Assembly: GCF_001625215.2 (NCBI RefSeq)
Contig: NC_030389.2
Location: 40,785,454-40,849,453, forward strand
Direction of reading: 5' to 3'
From: Daucus carota subsp. sativus
Taxonomy: Eukaryota > Streptophyta > Magnoliopsida > Apiales > Apiaceae
Length of the DNA: 64,000 nt
Made by a program: the position numbers and the translations under genes. Positions 1 through 13,400 of the stretch are shown here, piece by piece. Numbering within the stretch: position 1 is the first letter of the stretch; each line of letters starts with the position of its first letter. The notes under the pieces are model-generated. The model did not search any database. It had not been told where the DNA came from and saw nothing but the letters and a program-made list of their open reading frames with translations.

Positions 1-430
1 ACCACCCCGGAGGGCCTTCAAGAATAATGATATGACCGCTCTTCATACCACCCCGGAGGGCCTTCAAGAATAGTGATCACCTCAAGCCCCCACACGAGGG
101 TTAACTTAGCAGATAACAGGATTGAGGATTGTAGGCCACACCATATGAGCCTGGGTACTTACCGAATGAGCCCGACGACTGCCAAATGAGCCTGATAACT
201 ATCAGATGAGCCTGGTAACTAGTCTTCACATCCCTCGAAAAGGTTGTCTTTGCGACATCACTCATCTCCCTCACAAATCATTACATAACAAATCTTGGTA
301 GATAAACTTCCCAGGGCGCGCCCTGAGGTCTTTGGACAAACCACCTCCCGATACGGGAGCCGGGCCCTCCGGGGTATCCCGAAATAGGCGCGCCCTTCCT
401 TTCAGCATGGTGGCCAAAATCGGCCATAAC
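1..430. repeat. Short tandem repeats in a probable transposon remnant
   Basis: A motif beginning accaccccggagggccttca occurs twice with a 46-bp period (1 and 47). It is followed at about 146-222 by three or four imperfect 23-24-bp units built around 'gagcctg(g/a)taact', then a GC-rich stretch with repeated ggcgcgccc. This differs from the AT-rich DNA around it and looks like the edge of an LTR-type element running off the window, but no LTR boundary or coding domain is visible. Confidence 0.4.
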
Positions 431-1984
431 ACTTCTTATCGAGGTTTAGCTGATAATGTAGTTTAAGTTGTAATAAGATTTGAAGTTTTGGTTTTTGATT
501 TTAGTGCTGTAACCTATTAACGATCCTGTTTTTAGGGGCTGAAAGTGATTTTGATTTAAACTTCTTTTAAAATGTCCAGATATTTTAAATATACGTTTTA
601 CCTTTTTCCATAAATACAAGTTTTTAAAAAAAATTATGATATCGGCAACAAATCCAGACCCCCGGATCTGTTCAGTGGGCCTTTTTGGCCAGAAGGCCTA
701 TTGGCTAGATTTCTATTTCAAACTCAAGACTTACAAGTTGGAAGTAGCTTATTCATACTATCTGTGTGAAGAGCTTTTAATTTAACTCATGAGTCAGGAT
801 TTTAAAAATTAAAAATCTTAACTTTTTGCGACTTGTTTTTATTTTTGAAATTTTATTTTACAAAAATGTATAGGATCACTTTAAAGATAATTTATAATAT
901 TTTAATATTATACTAGTAATTTGTATACTTGATACGTTGTAAATATCAAAAAAATATTTTTAACTTATAAATAATTTCTCATTTATAAATAATAAACGCT
1001 TCCCTTTTAAGTAACCAAACCAACCGAATGTTTGGACCTCATTCGTCGAATCACCACATTTGGTCGTGTTTGTCTTCATCAAAGTCATGCATACCGTAAA
1101 AGAGGAAAAACTCAAGTTTCTACCGTTAAAACTTAACTGAATTTTTGAATGAATTTGTATATTTTATTATTTTTAATCATGTATATAAACTATTTTTTCT
1201 CGATATATATTCGTAATATTAGTATTAATAATGTATCATTAATTTACTATCATATAGTAATATGAATCTTACTCATTTTTATAAACTTATATTCACAAAG
1301 ATTTACTTATGAGCAATTAATTTTTTCAGAGTTTTTCTTAAAAAGAGAATTAATTCAATAAAGAAAAGTCATAGGCATCTAAAAAACAATCGATTCGAAC
1401 TAACATAAAACGGATCATCTATATAGATTTCATGCATTATCAATTTATTAAAGTTAATATATGTACATGTATCGGCTTCATAAGAATCAGTTCAAGTTAT
1501 CTATCATAATTATAATATCATACAAATTTTTATCACTATATCAAATTCTTAAAAATGCAGCAGATTTAACGTCTTGAACATTAAATCACATCAAAACACA
1601 CAAAAAACGCACCAAACTCTCATGAAAAGAGGGTAAACAAAACTCAAATAGATTGGAAACAAAAAATCTAGAAAAGTTTATATCAAACAAACAATATAAT
1701 CTAGAAAAACGAAAATCCTTTTTCTGGGGAGGAGCAATATTAGAAAAATAAGAATAAACTAAAAAATTAATTGATTTGGGGCTTTACACCCATTAAAATC
1801 GATGAAAGTCTCGCCGACGACTTTGAAAAATAGAAGAGATTGAGAGATTTTTTTTAAAGGCTCAACATTCAGGAACCAAATCAAAATAATTCAGTTCGGT
1901 CCATATTTTAAATTCGGTGCGGTTCATTTTAATTTTTTTTTTGATAATTTGATTTTTGATTTATTTGATTTAGTCCATGTATCA
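431..1984. other. AT-rich intergenic DNA, no gene seen
   Basis: No convincing coding region. About 720-960 contains a worn MITE-like sequence (motifs 'gacttacaag' and 'aaaaatcttaact') that resembles the stretch at about 48.86-49.1 kb, so both may belong to one dispersed family. Confidence 0.5.
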
Positions 1985-2100
1985 TACCATACCATACGTA
2001 CTCAGTATTCCCGCTTAGAGTAAGGTCTGAGGAGGGTAAAATGTACGCAGCCCTGCCTCTACCTTTAAAGTAGAGAGGCTGTTTCGTGAAGATCCCCAAC
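1985..2100 (-). mobile_element. Au-like SINE, 3' portion
   Basis: On the minus strand the sequence reads as a 'gaaacagcctctctac' stretch, then a 'gctgcgtacat' and 'accctcctcagacc' core. This is the typical 3' part of the plant Au-type SINE. The tRNA-like head and target-site duplication were not recognised, so it is probably 5'-truncated. Related fragments lie at about 9.96 kb and 36.5 kb. Confidence 0.5.
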
Positions 2101-2888
2101 TTAGTGCACAATAATTAAAAGGGTGTGTGATACAATATTACTACAATACCTTAGCTCATGACCTTCTTCACATGAGACTTATCGAAACATTACCCATCAG
2201 CTGTGGCAAAGTCCGATGGAAGAAACAATTGAAGAAATCAGGAACCATCAATTTCCCGAATCGCTAAATTTAGTCCATGTGAACTGGCTAAAAGTTAAGT
2301 TCAAATTTAGGGACGCTAAATTTTTTTAATAAACAATACGTTCCTAATTACTTTGTTCATTTTAATTTTTTTAAAGTCAAATTAGTCAGTATATGACTAA
2401 GAAACAGAATATATTTATTTATTATTTCAAAATTTTGAAAATTAAAATTTAAAGACGAATCTATTTTTTCATTGTGTAATTTCATTTATTTTTTCAATTA
2501 CATCATATGTCTAAAATGAAATATGATAAATTAGACAATTCAAAAAATTAAGACTGATCACCACGGTAGTATACGGAGTCTTTTGACTAAACTTAAAAAA
2601 GGTAGCGCACAAAAAGTGTAAGTCTCTGTAATAAAAACTAATATTCTCAGTTTCTTATTGTAAGTGCTCTAACTTTTACCACAAACTGATAAAAAAAGTA
2701 GAAGACGGCTCCTATCGAAAAAAGCCGGAAGTCATTTTGCCCAAATAGACACTATATATACTGAATAGTGTTAGAGATCCCAGTTTTTCCAAAATCATTT
2801 TCTCAAATAAAATGATAGAGAGTTGACTGATTTAATTGGGTATTTGTATACATGTCTCATTATTAACCGATCAAACATTGCAAACTAA
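2101..2888. other. Intergenic DNA, nothing assigned
   Basis: AT-rich sequence without coding potential, terminal repeats or an RNA gene that could be recognised. Confidence 0.5.
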
Positions 2889-3439
2889 GGCCAACTCCAA
2901 CCATGAATCCAAATCATATTCCAACCATGTGATCCAAATATATATCCATATTCACTTATTCTTATAATATTCATATACTTTGATTTTAAATATTTAAAAA
3001 ATGATTAAATGATTTAATCAGTAATTATAATAATACAATTAACGACTAGACAAAGATAAAATATTACAAAATAATTGAAAAAAGTTGAAACGGTACACTT
3101 CGAAGTTCAATGAGCAATATTTATCTTTGATTTTTCTGGAGCGATCGATAAATTGTTGAAATTGTATGTATTTTGAAATTTTAATTTATAATTAATCATT
3201 GTTTTAATTATATTGTCATCTTAATTAATCTATTTTAATAAGATTAACAAAATCATCAAATAATAAAAGTAATAATATTTTAATGTTAAAAAGATTTGGA
3301 TCAGTGAATAGTAGTGATCCAAATTTGGACAAGTACTTTTCACTGATCCAAATTTGGATTATTTTTTAGTCCACAGTTGGAATGGTTTGGGATTGAACTG
3401 CTCCAAATTTAAATTTTTAGATCATAGTTGGAGATGCCC
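2889..3439. mobile_element. Tourist-like (PIF/Harbinger) MITE, 551 bp
   Basis: The ends form an imperfect terminal inverted repeat (ggccaactccaaccatga against ggcatctccaactatga read from the other end). The element is flanked on both sides by TAA, the 3-bp target duplication of PIF/Harbinger elements. The interior is AT-rich, repeats 'gatccaaattt', and has no transposase. Confidence 0.65.
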
Positions 3440-3639
3440 TAAGATTTGATAAAAAGATATTGAATTTTTTTAAGGTATTTAGCATTTCTCATATCAGTAG
3501 TGATATATACACAAAATTGAATACAAAATTTTATATAAAATAATATGATAATTGAGATAAAATATTTTAATCTGAAATATCTATGTAAAAATAGGAGGCC
3601 CATTCCCATCAAATCTTCGCCAACTTCATTTTATAAAAA

Positions 3640-3808
3640 AAATTTATATCCAATTTTGATCCCTCTCTCACGAAATCCAAACCCTCCATTTGTCAAAAAC
3701 ACATCTCGGCCGTTGGCGGCCTCTTCTAGTTGGACGGGATCCATTTTTTCCCTGTCCTAGGTTTTTATCATTTGTCCACCTGACTGCTACAGTTGATTAT
3801 CCAAACAG
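3640..3808 (+). other. Possible non-coding leader exon of the OBERON-like gene
   Basis: A pyrimidine-rich stretch with a 5'-leader character ends at 'ccaaacag' followed by a good donor, GTATGT, at 3809. Upstream of the ATG at 10457 there is a strong acceptor ('ttcttactatttgttag', exon from 10442). Joining the two would give the PHD gene a 6.6-kb leader intron. This is inference; the exon could equally belong to an unrecognised transcript. Short reading frames here are not convincing proteins. Confidence 0.35.
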
Positions 3809-4021
3809 GTATGTCTCTTTTTCCCGTTGTATAGTTATGGTCTTTGTCTCTCGTAAGTGTGAACAGCATAAATTTTAGTTTCTTTACATCATTGAAATGT
3901 TATTATCATGATTGTTTTTCTTCAGTTATCTTGTATTGTACATTATCTGAAATTAGCCATTTAAGTGAAAAGCTTGTAGATTATTTATTTATTTTTTTGG
4001 GGGTGGGGGGTGGGGGTGTTT

Positions 4022-5799
4022 AATAATAACCATGATGGTAAATGTGTTTAATAAGTAGTCGACCACTGTCGGACAAGTGTGGAATGTTGGCGTGAACAGG
4101 AAAAGTTTAGGTAATTAGGACTGAAAATGAAATTGAGCAACTCTCGATCCAAACCCGACCAACTTGTTAATAATTGGACGGAGCCCTAATTTTTGTATTA
4201 TCGCAAGTGAACAAACTTGATTCCTAGTTGAGTAATTAAGTTAATATTGAGTCGAGTCTATCTATAAATGATCTTTGTTCCTATTGGTTAAGGGTAGCAT
4301 TAATAATGTAATAGTACTTCAACATAATCTTAAATCATTTTTAATTCTAATTCGCTAGTGATTTTAATTTAGGGAAAAGAGAATCTGTAGATCACACTAA
4401 ACAAGTTAAATATTAGCAAAACATACGTATAAGATATTATGTATGATGTCAATTTTATTTCGCAAATAAGCGATATGTCTATTAAGAATACTTAAAAACT
4501 CAAGGAAACAAGAATAGTTTGATCAACTTGAATGAAGGTAAAGTCCCCGAATAGTTGAAGTTTAATATGTGTGCAAAACACATAGGCTGCATTAACATGA
4601 ATGAAATGAATTTTAATAATAACCATGATTGTAAATGTGTTTAGTAAGTAGCCGAGCACGGTCGGACAAGTGGGAATGTTAGCGTGAACCGGAAAAGTTT
4701 GGGTAATAAGGACTGAAAATGAATTTGAGCAACTCCCGATCCAAACCGGACCCAACTTGTTAATAATTGGACAAAACCCTAATTTTTGTTTATCGCAAGT
4801 GAACAAAGTTGATTCCTAGTTGAGTTATTAAGTTAATATTGAGTCGAGTCTATTTATAAATGATCTTTGTTCCTATTGGTTAAGAGTAGCATTAATAATG
4901 TAATAGTACTTCAACACAATCTTAAATCATTTTTTAATTCTAATTCGCTAGTGATTTTAATTTAGGGAAAAGAGAATCTGTAGATCACACTAAACAAGTT
5001 AAATATTAGCACAACATACGTATAAGATATTATGTATGATTTCAATTTTATTTCACAAATAAGCGATATGTCTATTAAGAATGCTTAAAAACCTAAGGAA
5101 ACAAGAATAGTTTGATCAACTTGAATGAAGGTAAAGTACCCGAATAGTTGAAGTTCAATGTGTGCAAAACACATAGGCTGCGTTCACATGAATGAAATGA
5201 ATTTTAATAATAACCATGATTGTAAATGTGTTTAATAAGTAGTCGAGCACGGTCGGACAAGTGGGGAATGTTGGCGTGAACCGGAAAAGTTTGGGTAATT
5301 AGGACTGAAAATGAATTTGAGCAACTCCCGATCCAAACCGGACCCAACTTGTTAATAATTGGACAAAACCCTAATTTTTGTATTATCGCAAGTGAACAAA
5401 GTTGATTCCTAGTTGAGTAATTATGTTAATATTGAGTCGAGTCTATCTATAAATGATCTTTGTTCCTATTGGTTAAGAGTAGCATTAATAATGCAATAGT
5501 ACTTCAACATAATATTAAATCATTTTTAATTCTAATTCGCTAGTGATTTTAATTTAGGGAAAAGAGAATCTGTAGATCACACTAAACAAGTTAAATATTA
5601 GCACAACATACGTATAAGATATTATGTCTGATGTCAATTTTATTTCACAAATAAGCGATATGTCTATTAAGAATGCTTAAAAACTTAAGGAAACAAGAAT
5701 AGTTTGATCAACTTGAATGAAGGTAAAGTACCCGAATAGTTGAAGTTCAATATGTGTGCAAAATACATAGGCTGTGTTCACATGAATGAAATGAATTTT
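4022..5799. repeat. Three tandem copies of a ~592-bp unit
   Basis: Units at about 4022-4614, 4615-5205 and 5206-5799 are nearly identical; each begins 'aataataaccatga' and ends 'gaatgaaatgaatttt'. The end of each unit matches the left end of the MITE-like element that is complete only after the third copy, so the duplication breakpoint lies inside that element. No reading frame is conserved across the copies. Confidence 0.9.
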
Positions 5800-6158
5800 G
5801 GTTGGAATGAAATGATGATTCCTTATAGAATGAAAAATTCTAATTGTTTGGTTGTATTAAAGGAATAGAATTCAGAGTTACTGCATTTCATATTATATAT
5901 CCAAAACATATTATCCAAAACAGGTGGGATGAGTTCATTCCTTTCATACACAACATTTTTCAAACTAAGCAAACACCATATATTTCCTTATAATTTTTTC
6001 TCTAAATTAAGCATTTCTATTTCTTAAATTTCTAATTTTAAAAAATATTATATAATTATATATCTATTCATTTAATTCCAGTTGTATTATACTTGAACAA
6101 ACAAATAAATGGAACAGTTACTAAATTTCTCTACCATTCCAATCAACGTGAATGCAAC
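5771..6158. mobile_element. MITE-like element with inverted ends
   Basis: The left end 'gctgtgttcacatgaatg' is roughly inverted at the right end (read backwards: gttgcattcacgttgattgg). The interior is AT-rich and non-coding. No target duplication could be fixed, so the superfamily is open. Confidence 0.4.
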
Positions 6159-9100
6159 TTTAGAGTAACTCAATATATGAACTTTCAAACAAAAGGCCCT
6201 TCCCAATAACCTACAATAACCTAGAGGGACCCTATTTTACTTCCAATGTGATTTGTTATAGACATTTGCTCATATTCTCTCCCATCCCTCCAATTTATCT
6301 CAAAGCTTCTTGTCAAGTTCACTCCACATTTAATTGATCTAACACAATCTTGTTACAAATCATTACACTTCATGTAATCAATTAAAATCCTATTTTGTTG
6401 TAAAGCATCACAACTTTGATTTATTTAACTTCTTCTTTATAACATTGTGTTTTATCACACACATACTTGTATTAGTTAATTATTAAATCCTCGTAAGTTT
6501 GACTGTGGTTGATGTTTTGGGTTTGAAATATTTAGGGTCGTATAGGTTTATTACAATTTGTTTGGGTCGGTTTTGGGTTGAATGATGTTGATGGATAAAA
6601 TTATTGAGCCGGGTGAACCTTAAGTTTTGAATGAGTCAAAGTGTGCAATGAATGTACCACATATACTTGATGGATACATATGACTTTATTTATCATTTTC
6701 AGTTGAAGTACGAATGTACAATTATAATATGTGGCATGAACCAATTCTATTATAATTTTAGTTTTATGATTGTTGACTTTTAGCTTGTTCATTGATGTAT
6801 GCTTTTCTTGTGAATTATGTATATCATAATGGTAATATGATATATGTCCTGATGGAAGTACACCCTAGAATGGGTTCATGCTAAATTCATTTATCTTAAT
6901 GTGTTTTTGATATGGATCCAATGGTGTATGTTGTGCCACAACGTTGCATCATGGCACAACATTGCATCACTAGTCATGAAGTGAATGAATGTGAATGAAG
7001 TGAATGAATGATATAATATATCATATTATATGCGTGAAAGTGCATATGCATGGGAATAAAAGTCAATATTGGGCGCTAAAGGGAATCCATAACCAGTGTT
7101 GCTCACTAGTGATACTTATCCACCCTTCTTGTGTTCAATCCCAATTTACTAAAAACTCACTACATTTATCATCATCTATGCACCCAATTGTCGGTGCACA
7201 TTTCACTTATAACATGACTCAAAGTTTTTACGACACAAGTTCAAACATTTGAAGATCATTATATGTTTGCATGATTCAGGATAACACATTTTTACCTCCA
7301 TTTTTGTGCTTCATATGATTATCACGATAGGCATTGCCTTGAGTCTGCCATTCAGTTTTCCCGCTTATGACATACACAATGTCCTTTCACCATTTTAGGG
7401 GATAATGATAATGATGTACGCGATTATAAAATAGTGATGAATATGGATGCCATAATTTCTTGGTGAAAATATGATTATGCCTTGGGAATTAGGATAAGCA
7501 TTAAAGCCATTTTTGCATAATTTTGGTTTTGACTTTCAATTGATCTTGAGCATGTTTTATAGTGCATGTTTTTGTGATTAGTGTTATCCAATGGCGTTGG
7601 CTATTTATGGATGGCCAATGGCGTATGTTATTTGTGGAAAAGACCTCATTGGTAACCAAGACAATTAAAGTGGTGTATGTGAAGTTGTAGGGGTGGTTTT
7701 GGATTCAAATTTTTGCATGGAGGTTTTGCTAAAATGAAAATATTTGGTGCAATTTTGTGGCGTGCAAAATGGCAGTTCAAGTCATCGATGGGTGCTAAAG
7801 GGTATCAGAGCATGTGTTGTTTTCGCCTACTTGAAAATGTCAATCTAACCTATGTCTTTGAGCTTGATCTAGTTGAATGGAATTCAAGCATCTTAAGGGT
7901 CCATCTCCCCCACTCACGAGCTCTTTGAGAACATCCAATTACTTTCAAATACATTTTCAACAAATTTTATTCCCATTTTAGTTTTGCATCAACTCAACAA
8001 CTTCTTGGCCCACAACTTCCTTCGTTTAGTGTGTTTTTGGTGATTGTCATTTGATTTTTATTGCCTTTTATTTGTTATTATGTTGTTAACATTTTTTAAC
8101 TCGCCAACACCCGTCCCATTATGTGTCATCCCCACCACTTTAGTGCTAACACCAGTTAAAACCATGCTATTTTGCAAATTGTATATGAGGACTCTCAAGG
8201 ATAAAGTGGTGTCATGAATGTACATTGGGGTATGTTATAATCTTTATACGCGACATAACACCAGATAAGACGTATGATATTGTAAAATGTGGTGTAATTC
8301 TCTCGTAATGTGGATGTGCTTTAAAGATGGATCTAAAAGAGTTTGATGGCATATGTTATTTGCCATCAACATTGGATATACAGAATACATTGGATGAGGT
8401 GATTTTGTAGTTTTAGGTGTAATATCTATATGTATCTAGTGTCTTGTGATGCATGTGATTTGCCGACAATGCACAACTAAGACAATGAAGAACTGAACGT
8501 CATCGAGGGTCACAATTAACGGACAGTGCTTAGGTATAAGCCATAACAAAATCGAAATTGTGTAGTGAAACTTCATCATGAAATGCAATGGGAAAGAGTT
8601 AGAAGTCAACATTGTGAGCTAAGAGTACTATAAGTGCACTTACAAAGTAATTGGATTTGTCGTATAAAAGAGAGACAAAGAGAGATGGATCAAATACATC
8701 ATGTCTAAATTGAAATGGTCCTATAAATTTGTTGTGTTACGAGTGGTGTAGTTGACTTGAGGTGGAGATGCTGACTCAACTAAATAATTTAGAACTCGAG
8801 CTTCATCAATAAATCCTAAGCTTGGAACTCAACTAAAGCTCCATACATTTGAGCTAGACTTAGAAACCTGTTTCTTCTTTACTAAATATTAGGTTCCAAC
8901 TTCACTAAAGTTCAAATCCCATAAGTTCGGCTCGATAGAACATGTATTTTGTAAAATATTTCCGGATATGTATAAGAGGGTGTGTATAATTTAAATAATA
9001 AATATAATAATTTTTTATCAGGCCCACAATCCTTACAAGTCAACAATTGATACTCGAGCTTAACTTTTGCCATGGCAAATTTGAGCATTTTAGGAGTCAA

Positions 9101-9306
9101 ACTCTACTAGAACAAAAATAGTTCTATTTTCTTACACCATTGGACTATCAAACAAATATTTTTAATTTTGAAAAACAATTATGGTTGTCACTTAAAGTAG
9201 AATGGAAACGAGCGCAAAACATAATCCCGAGGCGCAAATTTGGGAACGAACGAGGATGTTGTTGGGACCAAATTAGAGAGAGGAAGTACTAATGGTGACC
9301 CAAATG
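6159..9306. other. Long repeat-derived stretch, no gene recognised
   Basis: Several short frames occur here, but none shows a recognisable domain or splice pattern. There are dispersed-repeat traits, such as a repeated 'cacaacrttgcatca' motif at about 6.94 kb and a 'ggtatcagagc' string at about 7.81 kb resembling a retroelement primer-binding site. It may be a decayed element; no boundaries were found. If the leader exon model is right, this lies in the first intron of the OBERON-like gene. Confidence 0.45.
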
Positions 9307-9414
9307 AGAATGGGAACGAGAATGATGATTAAGTTGGTGGAACTAGGAACGGGAACAACAAGAATGGGAACGAGAATGATGATTAAGTTGGTGGAACTAG
9401 GAACGGGAACAACA
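9307..9414. repeat. Perfect 54-bp tandem duplication
   Basis: Two adjacent identical 54-bp units (9307-9360 and 9361-9414), each beginning 'agaatgggaacgagaatg'. They sit in a region rich in 'gggaacgaga' motifs (about 9.2-9.5 kb), probably a degenerate repeat. Confidence 0.9.
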
Positions 9415-9956
9415 TTTATTTGAAGGTGGTGTGACTCGTTCTCGATTGGTGGAGAGAAGAAATGAGAACGAGAGATTGTGAGAGGGAACGAGAATAAGTA
9501 AAAGACAACGGTTGACTAGAAGGCGGTGCGCGGTTATGATTTGGGAACGATCAACTTCAGGCGACGATTAGCAGGCTTAGTAGACAAAGCCTAAATGTGT
9601 GTATACGGCAGTTAGTGATTTTGTTTGATAGATGGAGAATTAATCAATCGGGTTAGCGGTGACACAGTGTTAGTTTTGAGTTGAGAAAGAGAGAAAAAGG
9701 TTAAGATAGGGAGGCAAAAAGTAAGTGGTGGTGGATATTTACATGAGAAGCACTGCCCACGTGTCTTCAAATCAAATTTAATAGCATTAAGAATTTGAGG
9801 TTTTTCGATTTACTTATTCATATTGAGTCGAGTATATTAAAAATACTCATAGGTATGTCCAATGGGAAGAAAACCATGGCTCAGGTCTAGAGTCTTGAGT
9901 CTTGACAACTCTACAAATTATGTAGTTAAATGTTTGTTCATCTTAAATTGCTACTT

Positions 9957-10015
9957 GGTTATGCAGGGGCATGGTCTGCGTACATCTTACCATCTCCTGA
10001 CCCTGGGTATGTCTG
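9957..10015 (+). mobile_element. Au-like SINE 3' fragment
   Basis: 'ggtctgcgtacatcttacc' followed by 'ctcctgaccctgggtatg' is the recognisable 3' core of an Au-type SINE, here on the plus strand. Only the tail part is visible. Confidence 0.45.
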
Positions 10016-10456
10016 GTTTGAATTAATTTTGGCTACGCCCAGAGATTTTGAAACATGTCCTAATTCTCCGATGACTAAAGAATCAGTTTCCACTAGCTGT
10101 GCTTTGTCTTTGTCTAGGTATCACCTGGTGCAATCTTGCACAAATGATTAGCAGTCTGTTGCAAAGCTAATCTCCTAGTTGTATTATTTTAGTCTTCCAT
10201 TAGGTCCGCTGTCAACTCAAGGGGTCGTGACTCGTGATGTCTACTGTTATTTTACTGATTATTTTATAATTCACTACATGTAACAAATGAATTAATATTA
10301 CTGATTATAGCCTGTATATATATCGACTGACCTCTCAAGTGATCCTATGATCACATCTTACGTGCTCGACAATTGTTGCATTTGTTTGATCAATCTGGCT
10401 GGTGGGTGACATGGAGGTTAATTTTTCTTACTATTTGTTAGTTAAGTCAAGTATAT

Positions 10457-13400
10457 ATGGCGATCGACAATGATGAAAACAATCGAGGTGCTACTGAGAT
10501 GCCAGAGAATGGATTATATCTTTATCCAGTTTCTGCTCAAGCTTCTGGTGAAGGCTTACCATATGCTCCGGTTGATTGGCCTGAACCTGGTGATATATGG
10601 CGCTGGAAGGTGGGGAATAGAGTAGCAGTATCTGGTTACTTTATTGATAGATACCTATATCTTCCAAAACGTCTTCAAAGAGTTAACAAGGCGAAAAGTT
10701 TTAAAAGCAAGCTTGCAGTCGAACAATATATTCAAAAAATTGGAGCAGATGTTGAGGCATTTTTCGCCTTGTTCAGTTGGAAAATTCCTTCAAGAGAGCA
10801 GTCTGAAGTAAAAGGTTTGCTTAAACTTCTGACATTAGTATCTTTCATATATTTGTAATGATACATCATCACCACTGATTGTATAAGCTTACTTGCCTAA
10901 AAGTTTTATTTAAAATCTGGGTGACACTTAATGGTGCACCTTGTAAGGTTATGTGGCATGTATTGTACCTCAAAATTTGTTGCTGCAAGGCAAGCAGTAA
11001 TAACTGTTGAGAAGTATGAGGGGCAAAGGGCCCATAACTAATGCTCGTGACGTTAAGTTTGTTAGATCACTCTTAGAGTAAGCGTTTTGAGAAAATCAAA
11101 TGTCTGGATATAGGTTTGGTAGGTTTTGTCTCAGTGATATCTTTTGGTTAGTCATTCATAGAACATAATATTTGGAATAAATATTTATGTGTATTAAATT
11201 TTATTTTCTGATATACTGTATATTTGATATAAAAAGTTTACTTGAGATGAATTATGAACCTAATTGACCAAAAAGCTATTAATGTGTCTAGCATTTAATC
11301 AAGTTTGGAATAAGCGAATATTTTTTCCAGAAACTAAAATTATTGGTAATTGCACTCTTCAGGTACATTATTTATGTTATTATTATACTATATATTTATA
11401 TACAATCTTTGAGATTAATTAGATACTAACCTGTAAAGTTAATTGAGCTATTTCTATTTAATCTTTTAAATGAGAAAAGAAGAGATCAACTAGACAGAAT
11501 GCCCTTGATGAAAAAATTAATACAAATAAAGAGATTGTTATGTAGATATATGGTGCAGACTGATATGCTACGGGTATCCACTTAGACTGATCTGCCCTTA
11601 ATAAAAAAATTAATACAAATAATTATATGCTCTTAGCAAATATTTTGCTCTGAAGATGGATGCTGCTTATTATGAAAGTCATCCTCATTTCAAGAACCAT
11701 TACTTTTAGCTTTGGTCTTCACACTATCCCAAGGCTGCATGTCTGGAAGTAAAGATTTGATAGGTTTCTTAGAAAATGGGATTTTGTTTCAACAGTCCGC
11801 GTCATTCTCTTAAAGGAACTACTTTCTGTATCGTATATTACTTTGCCATCCTTGCAACTGCTTTGAACAATGTAGGTACTGAAAATAGTTTTAAATGTTT
11901 GCCTGTACAGGAGAGGATTTAGGGTCAGAATTGCAGCATGGGATTAGATGTTGTAAGGCTGGTAACACATCATGTGGCAGCTTAGTTGAATCAGATGAGG
12001 CTTTACCTGGACACATGGTTTGCGACATTTGTTGTACTGAACCTCACTTCTGTCGGGACTGTTGTTGTATTTTATGTTGTAAGACCATAGATATAGCCTA
12101 TGGAGGTTATAGTTTTATTAGATGTGAAGCAGTTATTGGTGAGGGTGTTATATGTGGCCATCTAGCACATATGAGATGCGCTCTTGGATCCTGCATGGCT
12201 GGAGTAGTAGAAGGTTGCATTGGCTTGGATACAGAGTATTATTGCCGGCGCTGTGATACAAGGACAGATCTTCTTTCACATGTGGCAAAGCTTTTACAAA
12301 CCTGTGAAGCTATTGAATCTCGAGATGAGATAATGAAAATTCTGGATTTGGGGGCTTCTGTTTTGCATGGTACACAAAGACTTGCTGCGATGAAGCTGCT
12401 GCATCATATTGAATTGGTTATGGGAAAGGTATGTAGCTGATTATGCAGTGAAAATTTATGTTTATATATTAAAAGAAGAGCAGCATGACCAAACTGGTAA
12501 TTGCATCAGCTTCAAAGTGGGACTTGCCTAGAAGATGTTTGGAAGATGGAACATACTTCAGCTGCTAACCTAGGTACTTTTTCAATCCTTTGCTGTTGCG
12601 ATGCTTCTCTTTCTTTAGCATTTTTTTTTGGTTCAGTTTCGGTTGGGAAGGGAAGGGTAATTTGTAAACTATTCTTCCATACCATGTTTTTTGATTTTCG
12701 AACGTGGTGACCGTACTCAACTCTTTAGCACCACTAAAATATCTCATACTGTTTCTGTCACTGGGTTATAAGTAATAAGTTTGGACATATGCATAGGTAT
12801 TCCCCTGATCTTTTCCTCGAGAACCTATCACACATCATATTGTATAGGGGCCGTATCACCCCCTAAAGTCTGCAACTTTGCAAAATTTTGCATTAGTATA
12901 AATGTATTAACTGCTTTTACTGCAAAATTTCAAATTGGTATGCATGACATGAATTGATGCTATTTTTATAGTTTTGATCTTTGATTTCAAAAGGAAACAT
13001 AAAAGCTCCAAAACTCTTCATTGCTTTTCATAAAAGTGTTCCCTTGAACCAACATTAACTCGAGTGTGAAGAGAAGAAGCAGAGTAGATGGTTTAATGCC
13101 CAGGTTTTATGCATTTATACTACTGGGCACATCTATGGGTTTCTAAAGAACGGTGAAAATATGACCTTTTTGAATGCAGGGGTTATAGAGCCCCTGTTAT
13201 GGTGAGGCTGTGATAGACTTTTGGGCAGAAGGAGCATATATCTTTTTTTGTTTTTTATTTTTTAAAAATATTAAAATAATAACAAATTCATAAATCTATT
13301 ATTAGATATCGAATTGGCTGATTTTAGTTAGAAGGCTGATTTTAATTAGAAAATTAGTGTATATGCAGGGGGCTCGTTATTATTTGTGGGACGAAATCAA

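Noticed and set aside
4022-5799. CRISPR-like or satellite array
   Set aside because: Only three long units with no unique spacers, ending in a MITE: a local tandem duplication in a plant genome.
7713-7928. 71-aa open frame and 'ggtatcagagc' string
   Set aside because: The string resembles a retroelement primer-binding site, but no LTR end precedes it and no coding domain follows.
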